A stretch of DNA of 64,000 bases from Ahaetulla prasina (lineage: Eukaryota; Chordata; Lepidosauria; Squamata; Colubridae). The stretch lies in NCBI RefSeq assembly GCF_028640845.1, contig NC_080548.1, positions 18,845,321-18,909,320 of the forward strand. The letters run 5' to 3'. A program made the position numbers and the translations under genes. Below the pieces are notes generated by a model, which worked only from the letters and a program-made list of their open reading frames with translations, was not told the DNA's origin and made no database searches. Shown in pieces: positions 42,062-51,083 of the stretch. Positions within the stretch are counted from its first letter, which is position 1. Every line of letters starts with the position of its first letter.

Positions 42062-42453
42062 TAGGTAGTCCTCGGCTTAGGACCACAATTGAGCCCAAAA
42101 TTTATGTTGCTAAGAGAGACAGTTTAAATGAGTTTTGACCCATTTTATGACCATTCTTGCCAAAGTTGCTGAATAGATCACTGCAGTTGTCAAGTTAGTA
42201 ACACAGTTGTTAAGTGGATTTGGCTCCCCCATTGACTTTCCTTGTCAGAAGGTCACAAAAAGGGGACCACACGACCCAGGATGCGGCAACCGTCATAAAT
42301 TAGAGTCAGTTGACAAGCATCTGAATTTTGATCGCATGACGTGGGGATGCTGCAACGGTCGTAAGTGTGAAAAATGGTCATAAGCCACTTATTTCAGTGC
42401 CGCTGTAACTCAAACGGTCACTAAATGAATTCTTGTAAGTCAAAGACTATCTG
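42062..42453 (+). mobile_element. TA-MITE, complete (392 bp)
   Basis: TAGGTAGTCCTCGGCTTAGG start, GTAAGTCAAAGACTATCTG end, TA at 42060-42061 and 42454-42455. Reference copy for the family; no coding capacity. Confidence 0.9.
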
Positions 42454-43143
42454 TATACGTGTCCCGGGATAATGTTTCAGGATCCAATCTGGATTGGTCA
42501 TTGGGACCCAAAGTTTAATCATCTGAGCTTTTAGACACATTCTGGATTCCATTCTCAGGGAACTGTTCTTTCACCACTGAACCTGAGATTTCCGTCTAAA
42601 TAAACTCAAGAACAAAAATCCTCCCTTTATTTCAATGGATTGTACGGCTCGTACATTTCTCAATTTTTATTTTTATTTTTGCATTTCTCAATTTATTCAC
42701 TCCTATTTTCCTGTCATAACTGTGAAAAATCAGGGGCATATACAGGATTTCACACAAAATGCTTTGTCCTCAAATCCTTCTGATAAGCGTAAAATGCAGG
42801 GAGAGACAAAAAAGGGTAAAGGGATTTGTGGACAAAGAAACATCTTAATTTACTTATTCCAGTTTACATTGTTTTCTCTAAATCAACTTCCTCTGTTCTG
42901 CAGGTGGGTGGATTTAAAAGCTCAGGATTTTCGGCAGATGCCATGCTTGCTGAAAAATTCTAGGCGTTTGAAGTCTTACCTTTCTGGACAGAAGCAGAGA
43001 TGAGGAAGGCTGTTTAAGATGAACGAAGGGAAATATACGTGTCCCAGGATAATATTGCAGGATCCAATCTGGATCGGTCACCGGGACTTGTGCTGGAGCG
43101 TATCCTCAGGGATCTTCTCTCTCGCGAGAGAGAAGAGCTAGAG
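42454..43143. other. Intronic sequence with a local repeat
   Basis: GTGTCCCGGGATAATGTTTCAG near 42458 recurs as GTGTCCCAGGATAATATTGC near 43041, followed in both cases by GATCCAATCTGGAT. This is a dispersed direct repeat of about 60 bp. No exon identified. Confidence 0.45.
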
Positions 43144-43502
43144 CAGGGGTGTCAAACTTGATTTCATTGAGGGCTGGGATCGCCAGAGGAGCCTTTTAAC
43201 AGCATTTTTTCTACAATCTCTTCGGCTGAAGAGGTTGTAGAAAAAATGCTTTTAAAAGGTTTTGACGATCCCAGCTGAGCTGATCATCAGAGGGTTTTTT
43301 AAAAAACTTTTAGAAGCATTTTATTGGCCGAAGAAAAAATGCTTTTAAAAGTAAAAAAAAAAACCTCCTCTGATGATCGCATGGCTCAGCTGGGCATGGG
43401 CGGGGTGGGGGGAGGGATTTTTGCTACTGGTTCTCTGAACCATCTGCCACCATCGCTACTGGTTCAGGCAATCCGGTCCGAACTGGGAGCATTTCACCCC
43501 TG
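43144..43502. mobile_element. Composite MITE with hairpins
   Basis: CAGGGGTGTCAAACTTG at the left and GGGAGCATTTCACCCCTG at the right belong to two different MITE families. In between is the ACTTTTAAAAGCATTTTTT / ACAATCTCTTCGGCTGAAG hairpin module, as at 11225. The ends have no shared 8-bp flank, so the element is chimeric. Confidence 0.6.
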
Positions 43503-43882
43503 CTCCGCGCTTCTGGTTTTTGCTCTTCCTGGCCCCCATGAGCATTCTGCAGGCCTCCCAGACTCTCTATATATCCCGTTTTTGCGAAAAAGGGGTCAAT
43601 TTTCACAAAAAATGGTCCCATCTTTGGCTTCCCAAACCCCCCATGTGTCCCAGTTTTGCCCTCCCCAGCCCCCAGGAGCACTCTGCAGGCCCCCCAAGCC
43701 TTCTGCACATCCCGTTTTTGCGAAAAATGGTCCTATTTTTGGCAAAAACAGGATGTGGGGGAGTGGGTTTCCGGAGGCCAAAAACAGGGCCGGATTCAGT
43801 CTATAAGACGCACCGACATTTCCACTCACTTTTTTTTGTGGGGGGGAGGAAAGTCTGTCTTATAGTCTGAAAAATATGGTAA
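43503..43882. mobile_element. MITE-like element with duplicated GC-rich segment
   Basis: A segment of about 125 bp (AGCATTCTGCAGGCCTCCC..ATCCCGTTTTTGCG) is repeated as AGCACTCTGCAGGCCCCCC..ATCCCGTTTTTGCG. GTCTATAAGACGCACC and GTCTTATAGTCTGAAAAATA are inverted ends resembling a 'TTTTTCGGACTATAAGACGCAC' family. The overlapping open frames are not genes. Confidence 0.6.
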
Positions 43883-43984
43883 ATGAATTTGTAGGGGCCA
43901 TGCTGGACCTCTTTTTTTTTTTTTTTGATTCAGGGTTAATAATCAAGAGAAAGGATCTGTTTTATCTGTTGTTTTTGCATTCAT

Positions 43985-44062
43985 TCTGAATGCCACGCTC
44001 ACCCAGTCACATTATCCCCGCAAACCAAGCCCACAGAACCGGATTTTAAATTTCACCACTGC
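43985..44062. repeat. hAT-MITE end fragment
   Basis: CCACAGAACCGGATTTTAAATTTCACCACTG. Confidence 0.6.
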
Positions 44063-44077
44063 AAGAAAGGTTGTATA

Positions 44078-44151
44078 ATGGGGCAAAACTCATTCAAGAA
44101 ATGTCTCACTTAATCATAGAAATCCACTGGTCGTAAGTCAAGGACTACCTG
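44078..44151 (+). repeat. TA-MITE right-end fragment
   Basis: ATGGGGCAAAACTCATTC..CGTAAGTCAAGGACTACCTG followed by TA. Confidence 0.75.
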
Positions 44152-44510
44152 TATTACATGGAGAAAAAAAGCCAAGAGGCTGCCAAGGCAAATATTAAGG
44201 AAAGAGCAAAGATGCTCCATGAAGGATGGATTCTCCTGTTGATTTTCACCCTACAGTTAGCTTGTTTCTTCTAGCTATCCATTCGACTTCTCAACTGCCC
44301 TGTGATTGCAGTTCTTTTGGGAGCCTTTTAAGAAAGCGGAGAGCAGGCAGCCATTCACTGTAATCAACGAAACCTTCTTTTTGTAGAGAAAAAACTTAAA
44401 CACTATACTTATAGGACCGGTGGTGAATGAGGAAAATGTGGCTTTGGCATTAATGATTCGTAGCCTAGCTTCTCATCTCTGGCCAACATATGTAAGATAT
44501 CTCTATATCC
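44152..44510. other. Intronic sequence, nothing recognised
   Basis: No repeat or exon identified. Confidence 0.35.
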
Positions 44511-44791
44511 AGAGGTGGGTGAACCAGTAGCGGAACTTTTGAGTAGTTCGGAGAACTGATAGTAAAAATTCTGACTGGCCCTGCCCCCATCTATTCCCTG
44601 CCTCCCGAGTCCCAGCTGATTGGGAGGAAATGAGGATTTTTGCAGTAACCTTCCCCTGGGTTGGGGACGGAATGGAGATTTTACAGTATCCTTCTTCTGC
44701 CACGCCCACAAGCCACACCCACCAAGCCATGCCATGCCTACCAAGCCACACCCACAGAACTGGTAGTAAAAAATTTTTAAACCCACCCCTG
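44511..44791. mobile_element. hAT-like MITE, perfect 8-bp TSD
   Basis: CAGAGGTGGGTGAACCAGTAG to TTTAAACCCACCCCTG; TCTATATC duplicated at 44503-44510 and 44792-44799. Contains two 41-bp monomers. Confidence 0.92.
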
Positions 44792-44804
44792 TCTATATCT
44801 AGAG

Positions 44805-45168
44805 CAAACTCGATTTCATTGAGGGCCACATCAGGGTTGTGTTTGACTTCGAGGGGGGGAATGGGACAGGGTGGGCGTGGTCAGTTTAACGTCACTCGTA
44901 TCGGGAGTGCCTGTGGCGGCCCGAGTGCTCTGCTTTAGAAAACGGGCTCCTGAGCTCCATTTTTGGCTGCGATGGCCTCCTGCAACCCTCTACCAGCAAA
45001 AATGGGGCTCAGGAGGGCTGCATGCAGCCCTCCTGAGCTTCCCTTTCGCTGGCAGAGGCACTGTGGGCTAGTCCTTCACTGTTTCCAGGGTGGCCCCATG
45101 GGCCAGATCCTGCACCCTGTGGATCGGATTCAGCCACCGGGCTTTGAGTTTGGCACCCCTGATCTAGT
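44805..45168. mobile_element. MITE with CAAACTC termini
   Basis: GAGCAAACTCGATTTCATTG start, GGGCTTTGAGTTTGGCACC..CTGA end. Related to 12942 and 62190. Confidence 0.6.
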
Positions 45169-45207
45169 GGATGTTGCAATGCATTGCCTCATCCCAATGG
45201 TTTCGTA

Positions 45208-46119
45208 CAGGTAGTCCTCAACGTACGATCGCAATTGAGCCCAGAATTTCTGTTGCTATGTGAGAAATTTGTTTTTGTTTTTTTTTCATAAAAAGTTTTA
45301 TTTTTACAATCATATCAAATAATTCATCCAATGTACAGTTGTATACAATTAGTCGGGCTTGCCCAGTCACCACCCCTCTTTTTAACACTCTTCCCTCTTC
45401 TACCTTCTTTTACTTTCCAAACCTTCCTCTCCTTCTCTTATCTACATCCGCTCCTCCCTCCACCCTACACCTTCCTTCTCCCTCTACTATCCCTCTTCCT
45501 TCCTCTTCTCCTCTTTCCTACCTCCTACTCTCTCTTTTCTCCCTCCTCACCGTTCTAAAATGGTAACTATGCAGACCCGATCCTACATTAATTATATTTC
45601 TTCAATAATCCCTGTACATTAACCATCACTCCATCTCTACCAAACCCCCCAGTTCCCTCCCCTTACTCCCCACCCCCCATCCCGACTTCCCAGAACAAAA
45701 TGCAGGGTATCAAAACCAATAATCATAATCCAAAATAATTCCTAAATTATAATCTCTAGTCACACCACACTTAGTCACACTCTCAACTATGTGAGAAATT
45801 TGTTAAGTGAGTTTTGTCCCATTCTATGACCTTTCTCGCCACATTGGTTAAGTGAATCACGGCAGCTGTTACATTAATAACACGGTTGTTAAGTGAGTAC
45901 GGCTTCCCCATTGACTTTGCCTGCCAGAAGGTCACAAAAGGGGATCACATGACCCGTCATCGATATGAACCAGTTGCCAGGCTTCCAAATGTAAATCCCA
46001 TGACTGTGGGGATGTTGCAATGGTCATAAGTATGAAAAATGGCCATAAGTCACTTTTTTCAGTGCCGTTGCGACTTCGAACGGTCACTAAGTGAACTGTT
46101 GTAAGTTGATGACTACCTG
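45208..46119 (+). mobile_element. TA-MITE interrupted by a poly(A) retroposon
   Basis: CAGGTAGTCCTCAACGTACG to GTAAGTTGATGACTACCTG, with TA at both edges (45206-45207, 46120-46121). Insert 45272-45787. Confidence 0.9.
45272..45787 (-). mobile_element. L1-type LINE 3' UTR insertion, 15-bp TSD
   Basis: Starts with a T-rich run (minus-strand poly(A)) TTTTTGTTTTTTTTTC. It is flanked by TATGTGAGAAATTTG at 45257-45271 and 45788-45802. The body is C/T-rich with no coding part. A long TSD plus poly(A) means target-primed insertion by L1 machinery. L1 identity is inferred. Confidence 0.75.
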
Positions 46120-46137
46120 TATTTGCAATATCTAATA

Positions 46138-47169
46138 CAGGTAGTTCTCGACTTATAACAGTTTGCTTAGTTATCGTTTCGAAGTTACGACCACACTGAA
46201 TGTCTGTTTTTCATGCTTACGACCGTTGAAGAATCCCCATGGTCATGTGATCAAAATTCAGAGGGGGGTTATCTTTTGATCTCCTTTTGCGACCTTCTGA
46301 GAAGCAAAGTCAATGGGGAAGCCAGATTTTATTTATTATTTATTTATTATTTAAATTTATATACCGCCCTATCTCCCAAAGGACTCAGGGCGGTTCACAG
46401 GCATATAAAACATCAATATACAAAATTAAAATAATCTTTAAAAAACTTATTCCAATGCCCTATTATTAAAAATAGAAATATAAATATTAAAATCAATTTA
46501 AAACCCCTGTAAAATTTAAAATCTAAGCCAGTCCTGCACAGATGAATAAATGTGTCTTGAGCTCGCGACGGAAGGTTCGAAGGTCCGGAAGTTGACGGAG
46601 TCCTGGGGGGAGCTCGTTCCAGAGGGCGGGAGCCCCCACAGAGAAGGCCCTTCCCCTGGGCGTCGCCAGACGACACTGCCTAGCTGACGGCACCCTGAGG
46701 AGTCCCTCCCTGTGAGAGCGCACGGGTCGGTGAGAGGTATCTGGTCGCAGTAGGCGGTCCCGTAGATAACCCGGCCCTATGCCATGGAGCGCTTTAAAGA
46801 TTGTCACCAACACCTTGAAGCGCACCCGGAAGGCCACAGGTAGCCAGTGCAGCCTGCGCAGGATGGGTGTTATGCGGGAGCCACGAGGGGCTCCATCTAT
46901 CACCCGCGCAGCCGCATTCTGGACTAACTGTAGCCTCCGGATGCCCTTCAAGGGGAGCCCCATGTAGAGAGCGTTGCAGTAATTGTTAAGATTCACTTAA
47001 TTGTTAAGATTCACTTAACAACCCCGTTGCTAATAGAAGAACTGCAGTTGACTCTCTTAAAAATTGTGGCAAGAAATGTCATGAAATCGGACAAAACTCC
47101 CTTAACAATTATCTCGCTTAGCAACAGAAATCTGGGGCTCCATTGTGGTTGTAAGTCGAGCACTACCTG
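46138..47169 (-). mobile_element. TA-MITE interrupted by L2 LINE
   Basis: CAGGTAGTTCTCGACTTATAAC to GTAAGTCGAGCACTACCTG, with TA at 46136-46137 and 47170-47171. The L2 fragment 46327-46985 lies inside. The 18-bp motif TTGTTAAGATTCACTTAA is repeated at the right junction. Confidence 0.88.
46327..46985 (-). pseudogene. L2 LINE, ORF2 C-terminus and 3' UTR
   Basis: The minus frame 46523-46996 reads NYCNALYMGLPLKGIRRLQL, then VQNAAARVIDGA, then RRLHWLPVAFRVRFKVL, then NELPPGLRQLPDLRTFRREL, the conserved C-terminal domain of L2-clade LINEs. The 3' UTR holds TATACCGCCCTATCTCCC and CTCAGGGCGGTTCACAG. Catalytic reverse-transcriptase motifs are missing (5' truncation). Confidence 0.9.
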
Positions 47170-47203
47170 TATTCTTTTCTTCCATGTTGGTTCTGTCGGG
47201 GTG

Positions 47204-48172
47204 GGGGGTGGAGGGGGTGTTATTCAGCAGGTTCTGACAGGTTCTGGAGAACCGGTAGCAGAAATTTTGAGTAGTTCGGGGAATTGACAAATGCTACCTC
47301 TGGCTGGCTCCAGAGTGGGATGGGAATGGGGATTTTGCAATATCCTTCTCCTGGAGTGGGGTGGGAATGGGGATTTTGCAATATCCTTCCTCCAGGAGTG
47401 TGGTGGGAATGGAGATTTTGCAGTAACCTTCCCCTGAAGTGGGGTGGGAATAGAGATTTTGCAATATCCTTCCTCCAGGAGTGTGGTGGGAATGGAGATT
47501 TTGCAGTAACCTTCCCCTGAAGTGGGGTGGGAATAGAGATTTTGCAATATTCTTCCTCCAGGAGTGTGGTGGGAATGGAGATTTTGCAGTAACCTTCCCC
47601 TGAAGTGGGATGGGATGGAGATTTTGCAATATCCTTCCTCCAGGACTGTGGTGGGAATGGAGATTTTGCAGTAACCTTCCCCTGAAGTGGGGTGGGAATG
47701 GAGATTTTGCAATATCCTTCCTCCAGGAGTGGGATGGGAATGGGAATTTTGCAATATCCTTCTCCTGGAGTGGGGTGGGAATGGGGATTTTGCAATATCC
47801 TTCCTCCAGGAATGTGGTGGGAATGGAGATTTTGCAGTAACCTTCCCCTGAAGTGGGGTGGGAATAGAGATTTTGCAATATTCTTCCTCGAGGAGTGTGG
47901 TGGGAATGGAGATTTTGCAGTAACCTTCCCCTGAAGTGGGGTGGGAATAGAGATTTTGCAATATCCTTCCTCCAGGAGTGTGGTGGGAATGGAGATTTTG
48001 CAGTAACCTTCCCCTGAAGTGGGGTGGGAATGGAGATTTTGCAATATCCTTCCTCCAGGAGTGGGGAGGGAATGGGGATTTTGCAGTATCCTTCCCCTGC
48101 CATGCCCATCAAGCCACATCCACCAGGCCAGGCCCACAGAACTGGTAGTAAAAAAAATTGCATTCCACACTG
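47204..48172. mobile_element. hAT-like MITE hugely expanded by a minisatellite
   Basis: Left part GTTCTGACAGGTTCTGGAG and ACCGGTAGCAGAAATTTTG; right part CCACAGAACTGGTAGTA..GCATTCCACACTG. Flanks TCGGGGTG and CCGGGGTG (7 of 8). Other family members are about 170-410 bp; this one is 969 bp because of the array at 47310-48090. Confidence 0.85.
47310..48090. repeat. Minisatellite, 19 monomers of about 41 bp
   Basis: GGGAATGGAGATTTTGCA recurs 19 times. Two monomer types mostly alternate: one followed by GTAACCTTCCCCTGAAGTGG, one by ATATCCTTCCTCCAGGAGTG, giving an 82-bp higher-order unit. Monomer length is not a multiple of three and long frames (up to 333 codons) arise in several phases, so none is a gene. 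Confidence 0.95.
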
Positions 48173-48624
48173 CCGGGGTGAGATACGAGAAAATATTTTG
48201 TGAGCGTTCAATGCTTCTCATCCATGTTTACTGGCAAAAGGTTCCTGTACCTTCCTTTTTAGAATTCTGCTTCAGTGTTACACGAAAACGCTGATAATAT
48301 TTCCCCATGATTGGATTCCTATCTAGGATGAATTACTTATAGCATTTGTTTTCCACTCTAGAAGAACTTAATTATAGATTAATGTAGCTTGGGAAGTGGC
48401 AGGATGTTTTCTTTGTCAAGTCTCAAACAGATCTTCTAGGATATTTGGGTCCAACTTACTTTACCGTTCATTTTTCACATTTATTTTTTTTTAGGCCAAC
48501 CTTTAGCAAAGTTGCCATGGTGAGGCATGATCAACATAGTAAATGATCAGTGGAAAAATATTTAAATACATTGAGTCTGCCCATGGTACAGTCTTAGCAA
48601 ACTAATAAAATTGTCCTATGATTG
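48173..48624. other. Intronic sequence, nothing recognised
   Basis: No repeat or exon identified. Confidence 0.35.
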
Positions 48625-49221
48625 TGTTGTGACCTAGGATTACTTAGGCATAAAAGACATAGTCTTAAACAAGCCTATTTTATTATAACGGCTGGGAATT
48701 ACTTTATTCTCAGCTTAGTCCAAATTAATTCCAAAACAAGTCCTTCAAGAAAAGTCCTTTGGCTTTATCACAAACCTTTATCTTTTTTGGCACACTGCCA
48801 AAGACTTTTCTTGGCAAAGCCCCACAAAGTTCAGAAACAAGAGACGCCGACTAGAAACAAATGTAGCAACATTGCTTTCCTACAAAGAGCCCAAGAGCCA
48901 TTGCTGCTCTTTTAAGCCTTATGGGAGGGGCCAATCATCTCCTGGCCTTACTCCCAAGTCGTCCTTTTTGCTTTAGCTGCTCTTCGCATGCTTGCACTAG
49001 GAACAGGCTCCTCCAGTTCCTCTGCCTCTCTGCTGTCCGCCTCTGGAGGCTCCAGAGTCCGCGCATCGCTCCCAGATGGCCCTGGCCCCATCTCTGCCTC
49101 CAACACAGAGCCCTCCTCTGGGCCTTCCCCAGAGTTCAGGACTGACCCATTGTCCTTCCCAGCCTCCTCACTGTCCAACTCTACTGCCTGCTCTGCAGGC
49201 TTCTGGTGGAACAATTCTACA
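48625..49221 (-). mobile_element. Solo LTR, family B
   Basis: TGTTGTGACCTAGG left end; collinear with 38680-39267 (CCTATTTTATTATAACGGC, GCCAAAGACTTTTCTTGGC, TACAAAGAGCCCAAGAGCC, GGAGGGGCCAATCATCTCC). The right end, near GGAACAATTCTACA, is uncertain. The minus-strand frame 48948-49214 is acidic and ends VPSASMRRAAKAKRTTWE. Confidence 0.85.
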
Positions 49222-49534
49222 TTGGAAGCACCTAGTTAATAAGAAAGTATTAATCTGGTTCTAAGTAATAATAATCTAAATAATAAAAGTAAGAAAAAGC
49301 AATCTAGCAGGATCTTTAAAAAAAGTACATCGTATGTGGATCCAAACAAGAAGTCTCCCCTCACCATTTATGGCTCATCCAATAGATAGTAGGAAAATTC
49401 AGAAAACTTCTAGAAAGCAATGAGTTCCACCAGAAATATTCTACAATACCTTACATTGAGATAAAAGAGTTTATGTGCCCCGGGTACGACACTTGCTAAA
49501 TTTCTTTCAAATGCTGGAAGCCTATTATTATAAA
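49222..49534. other. Intronic sequence, nothing recognised
   Basis: No repeat or exon identified. Confidence 0.35.
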
Positions 49535-49870
49535 CAGTGGTGAAATCTCAACCGGTTTACTACCGATTCGCTGGCTGCGCATGTGAATTAGGGTGAATAG
49601 GTTGTAAAAAAAAAGCTTTTAAAAGTAAAAAAAAAAGGCTCTGACAATCACACGGCTCAGCTGTGATCGTCAGAGCCTTTTTTAAAAAAATCTTTTAAAA
49701 GCATTTTAAAAAAGAAATGGCCAGCGGGTGTCTGGGCGACCGGGCGATTAGGTGGGCATGGACGGGGTGGGGGGTGGGGAAGGGATTTTTGCTACCGGTT
49801 CTCCAAACCACCCGCCACCATTGCTAATGGATTGGCCGATCCGGTCTGAACCGGGAGCATTTCACCCCTG
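49535..49870. mobile_element. hAT-like MITE with hairpin, 8-bp TSD
   Basis: CAGTGGTGAAATCTCAACCG to GGGAGCATTTCACCCCTG; flanks ATTATAAA and ATTATAAT (7 of 8). Hairpin arms GGCTCTGACAATCAC / GTGATCGTCAGAGCC type near 49640-49680. Confidence 0.85.
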
Positions 49871-50336
49871 ATTATAATAGCCTCAAAGATGACTATCCAG
49901 CCATAAACATCTTGGGAAGGTGAGTGTGTATTTTTTTCAGATTAGTTTGTTCCGTTGCTAAAGGGAATTCCAACAGGAAAGTCTCCCAATATTTAGTGAA
50001 ATTCTTTACATGTTTTTAAACTTTGCAACTTCCCAATTGTTGTATCACTGTTACCCTGAACCAATAGCTTGGAGATTATAGATGGACTCTTTGAGAATCT
50101 TTGGGGAATGCTCTGATATTTTTTTTTTGTAGTTTTGAATTATCGAAATCTATAATCCCCCTAACTAAAGGCAATGGTTCTTTGAAAGTGGGAAGAAGAA
50201 ATTCAAGCTGCAGAAATGTCTATAATTTATACGCACGTTGTTATTTTTCTGTATTCTGTTAGGATGCAATTTTTTTTGCATTTCTCAGGGTTAAGATGCT
50301 GTTCTTCATCTTGACGTGTCTCTGAATTTCTTTCAT
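49871..50336. other. Unique intron upstream of the MAM exon
   Basis: No transposon recognised; ends in the pyrimidine tract and acceptor of the exon. Confidence 0.5.
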
Positions 50337-50338
50337 AG
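50337..50338 (+). other. Splice acceptor AG
   Basis: The AG follows a pyrimidine-rich stretch (CTCTGAATTTCTTTCATAG) and places the exon in phase 1. This is what a symmetric MAM exon needs. Confidence 0.8.
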
Positions 50339-50467
50339 CTGGCTGCACATTTGAAGAAGACGGGGACCTAAATCAGTGTGAGTACAGCCAAGGTGTTGAC
50401 GATGACTTTGAATGGGAGCTGATCCGAAGCTACCTTCTTCCCCATCTGACCTCCGATCTTCCTCATG
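50339..50467 (+). CDS. PTPRU: MAM-domain exon, receptor-type tyrosine phosphatase (PTPRU-like exon 2)
   Basis: This is the only host coding exon I can support. It follows a pyrimidine-rich tract ending in TTTCATAG and is followed by GTAAGT. The 129 bp begin with two bases completing a split codon (phase 1), read GCTFEEDGDLNQCEYSQG then VDDDFEWELIR, and end LTSDLPH plus one base (phase 1). The Cys-Thr-Phe-Glu-Glu start, the CEYSQ motif and the DDFxWE core are the first beta strands of a MAM domain, with two conserved cysteines about 12 residues apart. R2B phosphatases (PTPRM, PTPRK, PTPRT, PTPRU) are single-pass cell-adhesion receptors whose MAM domain mediates homophilic binding outside the cell. 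From family knowledge, CTFEE, CEYSQ and DLPHG fit PTPRU better than PTPRM, K or T. The signal-peptide exon should lie upstream and the rest of MAM downstream; neither is visible here. MAM exon about 0.9, PTPRU about 0.75. Confidence 0.82.
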
Positions 50468-50473
50468 GTAAGT
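50468..50473 (+). other. Splice donor GTAAGT
   Basis: CATG/GTAAGT is a near-perfect U1 match directly after the DLPH codons. It leaves the first base of the next codon (G of a Gly) in the exon. Confidence 0.8.
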
Positions 50474-50579
50474 CTGCGTCTTAATTTAGGGCAGTGTACA
50501 CCAATAATGAAGGAAGTACTGTGTGACACTGTGTTAAAAATCATTCTGTGTCAGGAACAGTAAGTCTAATGGTATAATA

Positions 50580-50790
50580 GGAGCCCTGGTGGCGCAGGGG
50601 TTAAAATGCAGTATTGCAGGCTAATTCTGCCCACAGCCTGGAGTTCGATCCTGATGGGGCTCAAGGTTGACTCAGCCTTCATCTTTCTTGAGGTCGGTAA
50701 AATGAGGATCCAGGTTGTTGGGGGAAACATATTGGTATTGTAAACTGCTCGGAAATTGTATACTAAGTCTAAGTGCTGTTGCTATAACTT
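50580..50790 (+). repeat. tRNA-derived SINE, second subfamily
   Basis: GAGCCCTGGTGGCGCAGGGG head (A box), GGAGTTCGATCCTGATGG B box, TAAACTGCTCGGAAATTG..CTAAGTCTAAGTGCTGTTGC tail. Same subfamily as 38030-38232. Confidence 0.8.
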
Positions 50791-50871
50791 TGTGGGAACG
50801 ATCCTTGGAAACAAGGCAACAAGTCATGGCCAAGGGAGCAGTCAGATAAAAACTAATTTACCTCTTGGCAG

Positions 50872-51075
50872 CAGGGGTGATATTCACTTACCTTCGCTAC
50901 CGGTTTGCAAATTTGAGAGTGTGCGCACATGCTCAGGACCTTCCGTGCATGTGCAAGAACTTCAAAAACGTGGATGAATGGGATGTGATTATGTCTGGGT
51001 GGGTGGGTGGAGCCTCCCGCAGCCACCGCTACCAGTTCGCCCGAACTGGATATAAACGGCTGTATACCACCACTG
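50872..51075. mobile_element. hAT-like MITE, perfect 8-bp TSD
   Basis: CAGGGGTGATATTCACTTACC to GGCTGTATACCACCACTG; CTTGGCAG at 50864-50871 and 51076-51083. Confidence 0.93.
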
Positions 51076-51083
51076 CTTGGCAG

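Larger units (their letters stand above)
1..50338 (+). other. Inferred intron 1 of the PTPRU-like gene
   Basis: No other exon with credible splice sites and conserved protein was found upstream, and the exon is entered in phase 1. First introns of R2B phosphatase genes are generally very long, so this repeat-filled stretch is best read as intron. Where exon 1 lies is not known from this window. Confidence 0.55.

Noticed and set aside
43324..43870. 160-, 116- and 94-codon overlapping frames
   Set aside because: Duplicated GC-rich MITE-like segment between recognisable transposon ends; no conserved protein motif.
46550..46980. CpG island / promoter
   Set aside because: CpG richness coincides with the L2 ORF2 fragment; the same is true at 51084-51740.
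47220..48221. Long open frames (333, 305, 245 codons) with repeats such as GEGYCKISIP
   Set aside because: They are translations of the 41-bp minisatellite in several phases. The reading is repetitive, occurs in two overlapping frames and lacks splice or start context.
50339..50467. Assignment to PTPRM, PTPRK or PTPRT rather than PTPRU
   Set aside because: From remembered family features, those begin the MAM domain with C.FDE/CTFD..CGYS-like motifs. CTFEE, CEYSQ and DLPHG fit PTPRU better. Not excluded without an alignment.
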